Shown here: positions 15,035 through 23,127 of the stretch, piece after piece | Numbering within the stretch: position 1 is the stretch's first letter | Layout: each line of letters starts with the position of its first letter | NCBI GenBank assembly: GCA_012035435.1 | Contig: JAAUPH010000006.1 | Location: 1-25,054 of the forward strand | Length of the DNA stretch: 25,054 nt | Origin: Sphingopyxis sp. | GTDB taxonomy: Bacteria > Pseudomonadota > Alphaproteobacteria > Sphingomonadales > Sphingomonadaceae | Direction of reading: 5' to 3' | Program-made: the position numbers and the translations under genes | The notes under the pieces: generated by a model | Databases searched by the model: none | Told to the model about the DNA's origin: nothing | The model's input: the letters and a program-made list of their open reading frames with translations, nothing else

Positions 15035-15674
15035 TCTGAAACGCATCAATCCGTGCGCTAGTCAGCTTATTTTCTGCGTCAAACAAAAGCTTGAACCACC
15101 CCCCAGAACTAAATGAACCGCTACAAGTTGAAGTTCCTTCGCCTTCGCCTGACTCGTCGGCTTCCAGACACCTGATCGATATTTCAGGAAGGAACGCGCC
15201 CACATTGGCCGTAACTTCTGGGCGCTGGCGAGCCCTGCCAATACCGAGCGCAGCAGTGCTTCGATCGCCAATATCGTTAACGTGCACGATCTTTATCGCT
15301 AGTAACTTCCCGCCCATGATGTGCCGCGTTCCGCGGGCATCTTCCCATTCGCATAATATGTCCCTGTCATCGCATTCGGCGCCATTTACCAATCTACCGA
15401 TAGCCTGCGGGACAGCCTTCTCGTTCAGCGGGAAGCGCGAGAAGCTTGCGTCTGCCCTCATGAAAGGATCCGAAATTTGCGCCGACGCTGTCCGACTGCT
15501 CCCTGGAACTTTGACGTCACCCTTATGGTCAGCTGGCAAGACAGGTTCATTAGCCTGCGCCAGAGCAGCTGGGGCTTGCGATTGATCGTCGCTGGGATCT
15601 TCGGCAAGGCCGCAACCTGACAAAGATACCACGAAAGTACTCAAAATCAGGATTGATTCGAGAATGGGTCTCAA
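15027..15674 (-). CDS. Putative lipoprotein of unknown function
   Basis: 215 residues. The signal (SILILSTFVVS) ends in lipobox LSGC, Cys21. A low-complexity Ala/Gln/Asp/Pro linker (about 22-65) leads to a compact domain with two cysteine pairs (AECDDRDILCEWEDARG and IRCLE...TSTCSG), probably disulfide-bonded in the periplasm. The start is a TTG with GAGG 7 bases upstream. Family not recognised. It is divergent from the two-partner secretion locus, and palindrome site 4 lies 83 bases before its start, so both may answer to the same regulator. Confidence 0.7.
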   Translation of the reverse strand: MRPILESILILSTFVVSLSGCGLAEDPSDDQSQAPAALAQANEPVLPADHKGDVKVPGSSRTASAQISDPFMRADASFSRFPLNEKAVPQAIGRLVNGAECDDRDILCEWEDARGTRHIMGGKLLAIKIVHVNDIGDRSTAALGIGRARQRPEVTANVGAFLPEISIRCLEADESGEGEGTSTCSGSFSSGGWFKLLFDAENKLTSARIDAFQIN

Positions 15675-15720
15675 GCTTGTACCTCATGATCCTTGGCAAG
15701 ATGATTAGATGACCGAACTA

Positions 15721-15739
15721 GAGTGTTCAAAGCACACTC
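15721..15739. other. Short inverted repeat upstream of the lipoprotein
   Basis: GAGTGT and ACACTC form a perfect 6-base stem around TCAAAGC, 47 bases before the TTG of the lipoprotein and just beside palindrome site 4. It may be a second protein-binding site or chance. Confidence 0.25.
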
Positions 15740-15750
15740 CCACAACAAAA

Positions 15751-15764
15751 ATGCACTAGTGCGT
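15751..15764. promoter_or_regulatory. Palindromic operator-like site 4
   Basis: ATGCACTAGTGCGT, 13 of 14 matches to the core motif. It lies in the gap between the lipoprotein (minus) and the two-partner secretion locus (plus). A second small palindrome, GTCTAGAC, follows directly at 15763-15770. Confidence 0.6.
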
Positions 15765-15847
15765 CTAGACGCTCCTGATTGCACCCTTTTCAGAACTCCT
15801 GTCCTTCGAAGCGAGCTTGGACCCGTGACGCTTACAGTGAATCTGCG

Positions 15848-15861
15848 ATGAACTAGTGCAA
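15848..15861. promoter_or_regulatory. Palindromic operator-like site 5
   Basis: ATGAACTAGTGCAA, 12 of 14 matches, 97 bases (centre to centre) from site 4 and 73 bases before the preferred start of the TpsB gene. It overlaps a possible GTG start at 15856, which argues that the true start lies further downstream. Confidence 0.5.
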
Positions 15862-15927
15862 GTTGTAACTGGCCCGCGTCACGGCGGCGCGACTAAACGA
15901 AGCTCCAAATGCTATTGGAGATTCAGC

Positions 15928-17711
15928 TTGCGACCGACTACCCCCAAAAGTTCCATTTCTCCAACCCGGCCAAAAAGCTTGCCAATCGTGTCAGGTGTGG
16001 CGCGTCGGTCAATGTCGGTATCGCTGGCCTCGGTCATTGCCACCCTGGGTACGCCGGTCGCCGCACAACAACAGCCAGTCTCGCCCGTTACCGTCGCGCC
16101 GGAGAGCCTTGCACCAGAACAGAAACGCGCTGCAGTCAGGGTCGATATCCCGGCTACCTCAGCCTTGAAAGCGCCTGACGGTTCAGAAAATCTGGCCGTT
16201 ACACTTGGGTCGGTCGAAGTCACCGGTGCATTTGATGAGGTCGTCAACATCACGGAAACGGTGCTCTCGCGACTGCGGGGGCGTGAGGTAACGCTGGCGC
16301 AGATATATGATGCTGCCTCCGAAATCGAAGCGGCACACGCCCGCGCAGGTTTTGTTCTTGCGCGTGTATCCGTCCCACCGCAGGAACTCGTTGATGGCGG
16401 CGCGCTAAAGCTGACGATAACCGACGGATATATTGAGAGCGTTGACGTGAGCGCGGTGGCTGAACGCGTTCGTGAGCCGGTCGCCCGTCGTGCCGAGGCG
16501 TTAGTCAACAAGCCCAAGCTCGCGCTGCGCGATATCGAAGAAGCGCTTAGCATGGCAGCCGATGTGCCTGGTTTGCGATTGCGGTCAACGCTGGTTCGCG
16601 GCAGTCAGCCTGGCGCTGTCAAACTTGTGCTTGAAGGCGAGCAGCGGCTGCTAACGGGCTTTGTCGGGGTCGACAATCAGCTCGACGCGTCATTGGCCCG
16701 GTGGGGCGCCAACTTGCAGCTTGTGCTCAATTCACCCTTTGGCGCCGGCGAACAATTCTATGGATTTGCCTCATCGGATTACAGTTTCCGCGACTATTTC
16801 AGCAGCACACCGCGGCAACGTGTGCTGGGTGGCGGCGCCATTGTGCCGGTCGGCGACGGTCGCTTCACTCTAAACCCAGAAGTCACTTTCGCAACAACAA
16901 CCCCTGATGCGCCGACCGGCGTTCTTCGAACGCGCGGTCTGTTGCGTAGATTGACCTTGCGCGGACAGGCAGTGATCGACAAATCCCGCAGCCGCGACGT
17001 GCGATTAGGGGTGGCCGTTGAGCAGATCGACGTCCGCAACGACGCGCTCGATTTTGCAACACGCCTTAACCGCGATCAATATATGGCCGCGCGCCTAACC
17101 GGGAGCTTGGCAAATACCAGCACATCTGGCGCTCGTACCGGCCTGACGATCCAGTTCAGTACCGGGCTGGGCGATTTTGGCGGTATAGATCGCGCTGAAT
17201 CCGTCCGCAGAGCGACTCCGTTTTCCCGGGTTGGTGCCAGCCCAAACTTCACCCGACTTCTGGTTTCTGGCCGCAGCGCGATTCCCTTGGGTGGGGCGCA
17301 ACTCGCGCTTTTTGGCAGCGCACAGACGACATTCGGTGACCCGGTCTTCAGGTCGGAGCAATTCAATCTGGAAAGCCCGGAAGCACTTTCTGCTTTTGTT
17401 GGCGCGCGCGGCCGGTCGATGCAGGTCTGGTCGGGCGCGCCGAAATCAGTGTTGTTAGCGATGCAAGTGGCGAAAGCGGCCCCTCACTGACCCTCTCTCC
17501 CTATGCATTTACGGCGTTTGGCGCAGGGCGCCTTGAGGCGCCAACGGCAGTGGAGCGTGGCTCGATTGATGCTTTCAATTTCGGCGCAGGACTGCGTGGC
17601 ACCCTCGCCAATCGCATCGACTTTGCGGTCGAGTATGCGCGCAGCGAATCGCGCATCCCCGTTCTCGACAACGTCGACCGTGTTTCGGTGACTACAACCC
17701 TGCGATTCTGA
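15928..17711 (+). pseudogene. TpsB two-partner secretion transporter (ShlB/FhaC family), frameshifted
   Basis: Outer-membrane beta-barrel transporter that exports the TpsA protein encoded just downstream. After an export signal (SLASVIATLGTPVAA) comes a POTRA domain (about residues 90-170, VTLGSVEVTGAFDEV to LTITDGYIESVDV), then barrel strands to the end. The first frame stops at 17490 after a nonsense tail. From 17403 the next frame continues the barrel (VDAGLVGRAEISVV) and ends in a terminal Phe (TTTLRF), the normal outer-membrane end. The shift falls in GGCGCGCGCGGCC, where removing one GC pair or adding one base restores one protein. TTG at 15928 is preferred because GGAG lies 7 bases before it. 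The gene may be inactive, phase-variable or mis-sequenced. Confidence 0.82.
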
Positions 17712-17725
17712 ACGGCCATTCCATC

Positions 17726-18550
17726 ATGACCAACTCCATATTCTCCCAACCAACTGCTGAAAGGCTATTTGCCATGTCGACCATGTTGCCGCGCTCTGCT
17801 CAGGAGCATCGTCTGCTTTCCGCGCGTCAGTTTCGTCGCTCCTGCCTTTCGAGTACAGCTGTCCATTGTGCAATTTTGTGCGGGGCAGGCTTCCTGGCAG
17901 CAGCGCCTGCCGAGGTTTGGGCGCAGCAGCTTCCATCAGGCGGAACGGTGAGTGCCGGTTCGGCAACGATTCAGTCAGGCGGCAACAATACGACAATCAC
18001 GCAAACGAGTGATCGCGCGGTCATCAACTGGAATAAATTCTCAGTTGCCAATGGTAATGAGATCATATTCCGCCAACCGAATACTGGCGCAGCAACGCTG
18101 AACCGCGTAACCGGCAATGAGCTGTCGACCATTGCAGGCCGTATCCAGGCCGACGGATCAGTCTACATTGTCAATCCGAACGGTATCGCGATCACCGCTA
18201 CCGGCCTTGTGCAGACGGGCGGCGCTTTTGTCGCATCGTCGCTTGATATGTCGGATGCTGATTTCCAGGCCGGGCGCGCCAACTTCCGGGGCAAAGGTGC
18301 CTCCGCTCGTATCACCAACGCCGGGTCGATCACCGCAGGTCAAGGTGCCTATGTCGCGTTGCTTGGCGGCGCAGTTACCAACTCCGGATCGATCATCGTT
18401 CCGCAAGGCAGGCTGGCGCTTGGATCCGGTGAGCAGATTGCGCTTGATTTGAACGGCGGGAATTTCCTGCAGGTTGCAGTTCCTACTGCGTTGCTCACCA
18501 ACGCAGCGCTGGTGAGCAACTCTGCACTATTACCGCTGCGGGCGGGCTGA
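17726..18550 (+). CDS. TpsA segment 1: signal peptide and TPS secretion domain
   Basis: Residues 1-66 form an extended signal peptide (positive RQFRR, hydrophobic core, cleavage near VWA). The TPS domain follows: LPSGGTVSAGSATI, then a 'RVTGNELSTIAG' segment and NPNGI in IVNPNGIAI at about residue 150, the hallmark motifs of the haemagglutinin secretion domain recognised by TpsB POTRA domains. Sense ends at about residue 268, after which a frameshift gives LLPLRAG and a stop. On its own this fragment could still be secreted as a truncated TPS domain if TpsB were functional. Confidence 0.8.
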   Translation: MTNSIFSQPTAERLFAMSTMLPRSAQEHRLLSARQFRRSCLSSTAVHCAILCGAGFLAAAPAEVWAQQLPSGGTVSAGSATIQSGGNNTTITQTSDRAVINWNKFSVANGNEIIFRQPNTGAATLNRVTGNELSTIAGRIQADGSVYIVNPNGIAITATGLVQTGGAFVASSLDMSDADFQAGRANFRGKGASARITNAGSITAGQGAYVALLGGAVTNSGSIIVPQGRLALGSGEQIALDLNGGNFLQVAVPTALLTNAALVSNSALLPLRAG

Positions 18551-18567
18551 TCGAACTGAAGGCTGCT

Positions 18568-21500
18568 GTGTTGAAGGACGCGGTACGCGATGTCGTCAAT
18601 ATGTCTGGCACAATCAACGCAGATAGCGCGATCGGCGATGGTGGCCGGATCGTTCTGTTGGGCGGTGCCGATCAGCAAAATCTGGCTGGTAATGTGACGG
18701 TCACCGGAACTTTGTCGGCGCGCGCTTCGGGTGCGTCCGGCAACGGCGGTTTCGTCGAGACATCAGGCCAGAGGGTCGACCTCAATACCGCTACTGTCAC
18801 GACACTGTCCGCCAACGGACGCGCGGGAACATGGCTGATCGACCCTGTGGATTTCACCGTTGCTGCAACCGGAGGTGACATCACGGGTGCCAACCTGACC
18901 CGCAACCTCGCAAACGGCAACGTCACGATCCTGTCCAGCCAGGGCGCTGTCGGAACCAATGGTGACATTAACATCAACGACGCTGTCTCGTGGAACGCGA
19001 ACACGCTGACGCTCGACGCCTTTCGCGACATTAACGTCAATGCTGTTATGAATGCTACCGGCACAGCGGGATTCGTTGGCATTGTTGGCGACGTCACGCA
19101 GACGGGTGTTGGAACCACCGCCGGAAATCTTGACTTCGGGATGGACGTCAGAGGCTTCTATGGGAAGCTTAATCTGGCTGGCACCAGCAGCTTCCGCCTT
19201 AACGGGCTGGACTATGTGATCATAACCTCGCTGGGCGCGGAAGGGTCAACCACCGGCACAGATTTGCAGGGCATCAACGGAAGCTCCAACGGCCTCAACA
19301 TTACTGGCAATTTTGTTTTGGGCGCAGATATCGACGCCTCGGCCACCAGCACATGGAATGGTGGCGCGGGCTTCAACCCGATTGGCTTTACGCGAACCAG
19401 ATTCAACCCATTCATCGGCCAATTCAACGGCCTCGGCCACCTGATCAGCAATCTGACCATTAACCGCCCAACCGCCGGAAGTGTTGGCCTGTTCGGTGAA
19501 TTGCTGACCCTTGCAACCGCCGGGGCACGAACCGCCAGCATCAGCAATGTCGGCCTTGTCGGAGGATCAGTGACAGGTCGGGACTTTGTAGGATCACTTG
19601 TCGGAGAGGTGACCCGGGGCAGTCTGCGCAATGTTCTGTCCACGGCGCGGGTGACCGGGGGAACAGAGGTTGGCGGTCTGGTTGGCGATGTCACTGGCAC
19701 GATCTTTAATGCCTTCGCCACAGGCGAAGTGATCGGAGATGGCATCAATGTCGGCGGTCTGGTAGGAAGTCTGGATTCAGGAAGTATTGAGGCGGCCTTT
19801 GCAACCGGTGATGTAACGGGTTGCAACCGTGTTACTGCATGTTTTGCCTATGGTGGGCTTGCTGGCACCGTGGGCGGCGGAGCGACATTGACAAGCGTCT
19901 TTGCGACAGGCGATGTTGCCGGTTATCGCATGGTGGGTGGTTTAGTCGGCCGGGCCGGATCGGCGACAATCACCGATTCCTATTCCAATGGGGATGCTTT
20001 TGCGAGTGATCCAACTTTTGCGTCTGCGGGCGGGTTGATCGGTCAGGGTTCGAACCTCACCCTGAACCGAGTATATTCCACTGGCGCGATAATTGCACTT
20101 GCCGGCACTTGGGTCGGGGCGCTTGTCGGCGAAAACGATGGCACCGTGACCATCAACAATGGCTATTGGAACCAGGACAGGGCAGTGTTGTCCTTCTCCT
20201 GCGGTCGTATTCTTTGCAGCGGTGCAAGTGGTTTAACGACCGAACAAACGCTTCGCGCCGCAAGCTTCGCAGGCTGGGACGTCAATGGCAGCGGGTCGGC
20301 ATGGCGCAATTATGAAGGCCGCACAGCGCCTTTGCTCACGGCGCTACTAACGCCTGCTTTTGTTGAAATGCCATCGGCCCCGACGGCGGTATATAATGGT
20401 ACGGACCAGTCGGCACTGGCCGGCGTTCGAGTGGTTCAGGCGATCAACGGTGGGTCGGTTGATCCCCGGCGGATCTTCGGCACAGTAAGCAGCAACTGTG
20501 TTGGCGGATGCACCAATGCGGGAAGCTACACCGTAACAGGTACGTCGGATCTCTATTCAGATCAATTCGGGTATAATCTGATTGTCCGTTCCCCGCTATC
20601 GACAACGCTCACGATTACGCCAGCGGCGTTGCAACTGACGTATTTGGCGAATGCAGCGAGCGGGATTTATGGTTCGAACCCCTCTGGTCTGGGCGGCACA
20701 TTCAGCGCCAATGGACTGGTCGGCAGCGATGTCCTTGCAGACGTGCTGAGGGGAACTGCTACATGGACGACCACCGCAACCTCTGTGTCCGGGGTTGGCA
20801 GCTATGCCATAACGGGTGGCGGGCTGACCTCCGGCAATGGCAATTATACAATTTCCGCCGTCCAGGCGTCGGGGAATGCTTCGGCCTACACCGTAACGCC
20901 GCGCGCGATTACGGTGACTGCCAATGCCCTGTCCCGTCTTTATGGCGCGGCCAATCCCGCGCTGACATTCACTGTCGGCGGGCTCGGGCTGGTCAATGGC
21001 GATGTCCTTGGTGGCGCGCTTGCAACAACGGCCACCTCAGCGTCCAACATTGGCAATTATGCCATCACGCAGGGCAGCCTCGCCAATAGCAATTATGCGA
21101 TCAGCTATGTCGGTGCAGATCTTGCGGTCAATCCCGCCGCATTGCTGATCAGGGGTAACAACGGCTCCGCCGTGTACAACGCAGCTCATCAAACTAATGG
21201 CTTCACAGTCACTGGTCTTCTGAACGGCGATACGGTGACTGGCGTATCGGGCCTCGGTGCAGGAACCAATGTGGGCACTTATGCCGATAACCTTTCGGCT
21301 GCCGCTGGGTCTGGGCTTGGCAATTACACAATTACCTATGAGAATGGTGGACTGACCCTAACCCCTGCCGCACTGCGGATCATCGGTAACAGCGTAAGCC
21401 GTGTGTACAGCGGGATAGTGCAGACGAACGGATTTACCGTTTCCGGTCTGCTCGGCGCCGACCAGGTGACCGGCGTAGACGGTTCCGCAACCGGAACCAA

Positions 21501-21612
21501 TGCCGGCACCTATGCCGACAATCTTTCGAATGCGATCGGCGCCGTCTGGCCAACTACAACATCACCTACATCAACAATGGCCTTGTTATTACCCCTGCAG
21601 CACTGCAGCTGA
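18568..21612 (+). CDS. TpsA segment 2: beta-helix, GLUG motifs and first MBG repeats
   Basis: Opens with the continuation of the haemagglutinin fold (INADSAIGDGGRIVLLGGAD, GGFVETSGQRVDL). From about 19440 to 20010 there are repeated GLUG-type units (VGGLVGDVTG, VGGLVGSLDSG, YGGLAGTVGGG, VGGLVGRAG) alternating with 'AFATGDV' strands. After a Cys-containing stretch come MBG-type Ig-like repeats (SRLYGAANPALTFTVGG; NGFTVTGLLNGDTVTG). Such MBG domains are common in large bacterial adhesins. The first in-frame start (TTG at 18568) is not a real start: sense begins upstream of it in continuation of segment 1. The last ~25 residues are out of frame. Confidence 0.75.
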   Translation: MLKDAVRDVVNMSGTINADSAIGDGGRIVLLGGADQQNLAGNVTVTGTLSARASGASGNGGFVETSGQRVDLNTATVTTLSANGRAGTWLIDPVDFTVAATGGDITGANLTRNLANGNVTILSSQGAVGTNGDININDAVSWNANTLTLDAFRDINVNAVMNATGTAGFVGIVGDVTQTGVGTTAGNLDFGMDVRGFYGKLNLAGTSSFRLNGLDYVIITSLGAEGSTTGTDLQGINGSSNGLNITGNFVLGADIDASATSTWNGGAGFNPIGFTRTRFNPFIGQFNGLGHLISNLTINRPTAGSVGLFGELLTLATAGARTASISNVGLVGGSVTGRDFVGSLVGEVTRGSLRNVLSTARVTGGTEVGGLVGDVTGTIFNAFATGEVIGDGINVGGLVGSLDSGSIEAAFATGDVTGCNRVTACFAYGGLAGTVGGGATLTSVFATGDVAGYRMVGGLVGRAGSATITDSYSNGDAFASDPTFASAGGLIGQGSNLTLNRVYSTGAIIALAGTWVGALVGENDGTVTINNGYWNQDRAVLSFSCGRILCSGASGLTTEQTLRAASFAGWDVNGSGSAWRNYEGRTAPLLTALLTPAFVEMPSAPTAVYNGTDQSALAGVRVVQAINGGSVDPRRIFGTVSSNCVGGCTNAGSYTVTGTSDLYSDQFGYNLIVRSPLSTTLTITPAALQLTYLANAASGIYGSNPSGLGGTFSANGLVGSDVLADVLRGTATWTTTATSVSGVGSYAITGGGLTSGNGNYTISAVQASGNASAYTVTPRAITVTANALSRLYGAANPALTFTVGGLGLVNGDVLGGALATTATSASNIGNYAITQGSLANSNYAISYVGADLAVNPAALLIRGNNGSAVYNAAHQTNGFTVTGLLNGDTVTGVSGLGAGTNVGTYADNLSAAAGSGLGNYTITYENGGLTLTPAALRIIGNSVSRVYSGIVQTNGFTVSGLLGADQVTGVDGSATGTNAGTYADNLSNAIGAVWPTTTSPTSTMALLLPLQHCS
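20623..21141 (+). repeat. Long direct repeat in tpsA, copy 1
   Basis: About 518 bases highly similar to 21596-22114. Shared blocks include TATGGTTCGAACCC, GGCGGCACATTCAGCGCCA and TATGGCGCGGCCAATCC. It encodes two consecutive MBG-type domains. Confidence 0.75.
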
Positions 21613-22114
21613 CCTATCTAGCAAACGCAACAAGCGGCACATATGGTTCGAACCCATCGGGTTTAGGCGGCACATTCAGCGCCACAGGGCTGGTCGGCAA
21701 CGACCTAATTGCCGATGTGCTCCGCGGAACAGCTACATGGACTACCGCTGCCACATCCACCTCCGGGGTTGGTACCTATGCCATAACCGGATCGGGACTT
21801 AGCCTGAGCAACGGCAATTACACGCTTACTGCTCTTCAGGCGGCAGGCAATGCGTCGGCTTACACCGTTACACCGCGTACCATCACGGTGACGGCAAATG
21901 CCCTGTCGCGTCTATATGGCGCGGCCAATCCAGCGTTGACATTCACCGTTGGTGGGCTGGGCCTTGTCAATGGCGATAGCCTGAGCGGGGCGCTGGCCAC
22001 ATCAGCCGCTTCAAACTCCAACGTGGGCACATATGCAATCACACAGGGCACCCTTGCCAATCGAAATTATACTATCAGCTATAATGGCGCAAACCTGACC
22101 GTGACACCAGCAAG
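21596..22114 (+). repeat. Long direct repeat in tpsA, copy 2
   Basis: Second copy of the ~518-base unit, offset by 973 bases. The copies differ mainly at third codon positions, so the amino-acid sequence is under selection and the duplication is not brand new. Confidence 0.75.
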
Positions 22115-22532
22115 CCTCACGGTCACGGGCGACAGAACAAGCGTCTTTTTCAACGGACGCTCACAATCCAATGGATTCACTGTCAGCGGGCTGTTGAATG
22201 CAGATACTTTAACGGGCGTATCCGGGCTTGGTAGCGGGACCGCTGTTGGAACCTATGCCGACAACCTTTCGGCTGCTATCGGCAACGGCTTGGGCAACTA
22301 CATCATTACGTACGTCAACGGCGCGCTGACAATCAATGCAATCGATTCAGGGTCGGGCTTCATTCAGTTCCTGAACTTCACGGAGAACAGCGGCAATGGT
22401 CCTTCAAATGGGGCTGCTTCGGCTAAGGATACTGCACCAGCCGTCTCTTGCTCGGCAGAGGCCGTGTCTGAAACGCTACGGTCAACTGGTCAGGTAGCAG
22501 CCGGGGCAGCGGGCCAGTCGTGCCCAATTTGA
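21717..22532 (+). CDS. TpsA segment 3: last MBG repeats and C-terminal tail
   Basis: Continues the second copy of the MBG block (sense in this frame begins at about 21560, upstream of the first start-like codon). It holds YGAANPALTFTVGGLGLVNGD and a third NGFTVSGLLNADTLTG unit, then a tail that is not a repeat: IDSGSGFIQFLNFTEN and a Ser/Ala-rich end with two Cys (PAVSCSAEAVSE and GQSCPI). The Cys pair near the C-terminus could form the small disulfide loop that in some two-partner systems holds the exoprotein at the surface; this is inference. Confidence 0.75.
   Translation: MLRGTATWTTAATSTSGVGTYAITGSGLSLSNGNYTLTALQAAGNASAYTVTPRTITVTANALSRLYGAANPALTFTVGGLGLVNGDSLSGALATSAASNSNVGTYAITQGTLANRNYTISYNGANLTVTPASLTVTGDRTSVFFNGRSQSNGFTVSGLLNADTLTGVSGLGSGTAVGTYADNLSAAIGNGLGNYIITYVNGALTINAIDSGSGFIQFLNFTENSGNGPSNGAASAKDTAPAVSCSAEAVSETLRSTGQVAAGAAGQSCPI
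22115..22340 (+). repeat. Third copy of the shorter MBG unit (others at about 21142-21376 and 21377-21595)
   Basis: Each unit of 220-235 bases encodes a YxxxxQTNGFTVSGLL...TGV...GTYADNLS...GLGNYxITY domain. The order along tpsA is long block, short unit, short unit, long block, short unit. Confidence 0.65.
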
Positions 22533-22600
22533 TATCAGCCGACCTGCCAAGAAAGCGCTTTCCTTTAATCAGCGTCGATCTTGGCAGAAGAATCCAAACT

Positions 22601-23116
22601 ATGGCTAAGTCCAGTGCGATCGCGCTTGCTGGACTTAGCCTAATCGCCATGCCCTCCCCAACGATGGGCTGCGTCATTATACAGCCTTTGATCGAAGACG
22701 TGCATGCAGTGATCCAATATTATAGTGTGCGGACGCTTAGGAAATGGATTGCGTGGAACAAGGAGACCTTGGATGTTCGCAGCTCCATTAACGGTCGCAC
22801 ACCCCTTATGGCTGCACTTTTTGAAGAAAAGCCAAAGCAGTTCAAAGTCCTGCTGGAAGCGGGTGCCAATCCCGATTTAACCGACAATGTCGGCAATACA
22901 GCCCTGCACATAGCGGCGCAGATTAATGAACCAGGGCATGTGCTCACGCTTCTGAAAGCAGGTGCCAATCCCAATGTCCTGAATGCGCAGAATGAGACGT
23001 TCCAGAAATATCTGTTCATGACCGATGACAAACTGCTGACTGCGCAGTCACGATTGGAAATGTCGGCGGTCAAGGAGTGGCTGCGCTCGCAAGGCATTGC
23101 CGTACGGGGAGACTGA
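22601..23116 (+). CDS. Secreted ankyrin-repeat protein
   Basis: 171 residues. Signal peptide with hydrophobic SSAIALAGLSLIAMP; cleavage or a weak lipobox lies at TMGC (Cys24). Two ankyrin repeats are clear at about 64-96 (NGRTPLMAALFEE...LLEAGANPDLTD) and 97-130 (VGNTALHIAAQ...LLKAGANPNVLN), with a partial helical pair after. The ATG at 22601 is chosen for the signal peptide and a preceding AGAAGA; an upstream start at 22520 overlaps tpsA. The gene begins 68 bases after the tpsA stop on the same strand, so it is probably the third gene of the two-partner locus. A periplasmic partner or accessory role is inference. Confidence 0.8.
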   Translation: MAKSSAIALAGLSLIAMPSPTMGCVIIQPLIEDVHAVIQYYSVRTLRKWIAWNKETLDVRSSINGRTPLMAALFEEKPKQFKVLLEAGANPDLTDNVGNTALHIAAQINEPGHVLTLLKAGANPNVLNAQNETFQKYLFMTDDKLLTAQSRLEMSAVKEWLRSQGIAVRGD

Positions 23117-23127
23117 TCAAGCAGCGC

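Larger units (their letters stand above)
17726..22532 (+). pseudogene. TpsA filamentous-haemagglutinin-like exoprotein, two frameshifts (whole locus)
   Basis: The exported partner of the upstream TpsB, starting 14 bases after its stop. Three open frames lie end to end, each continuing the protein of the one before, and would give about 1600 residues if joined: signal peptide and TPS domain, a beta-helix region with GLUG motifs, then MBG repeats and a short unique tail. Shift 1 is near 18523-18530 (SNSALL should read SNSG-TITAAGG); shift 2 is near 21540-21555, where GLGNYNITY is expected. Both are of the -1 class. There are no in-frame stops elsewhere, so the damage is recent or artefactual. 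The product would be a surface adhesin-like protein. Confidence 0.8.

Noticed and set aside
18672..19826. Long minus-strand frames across tpsA
   Set aside because: Antisense of a low-complexity Gly/Ala/Thr-rich gene; the Pro/Val/Ser-rich translations are shadows.
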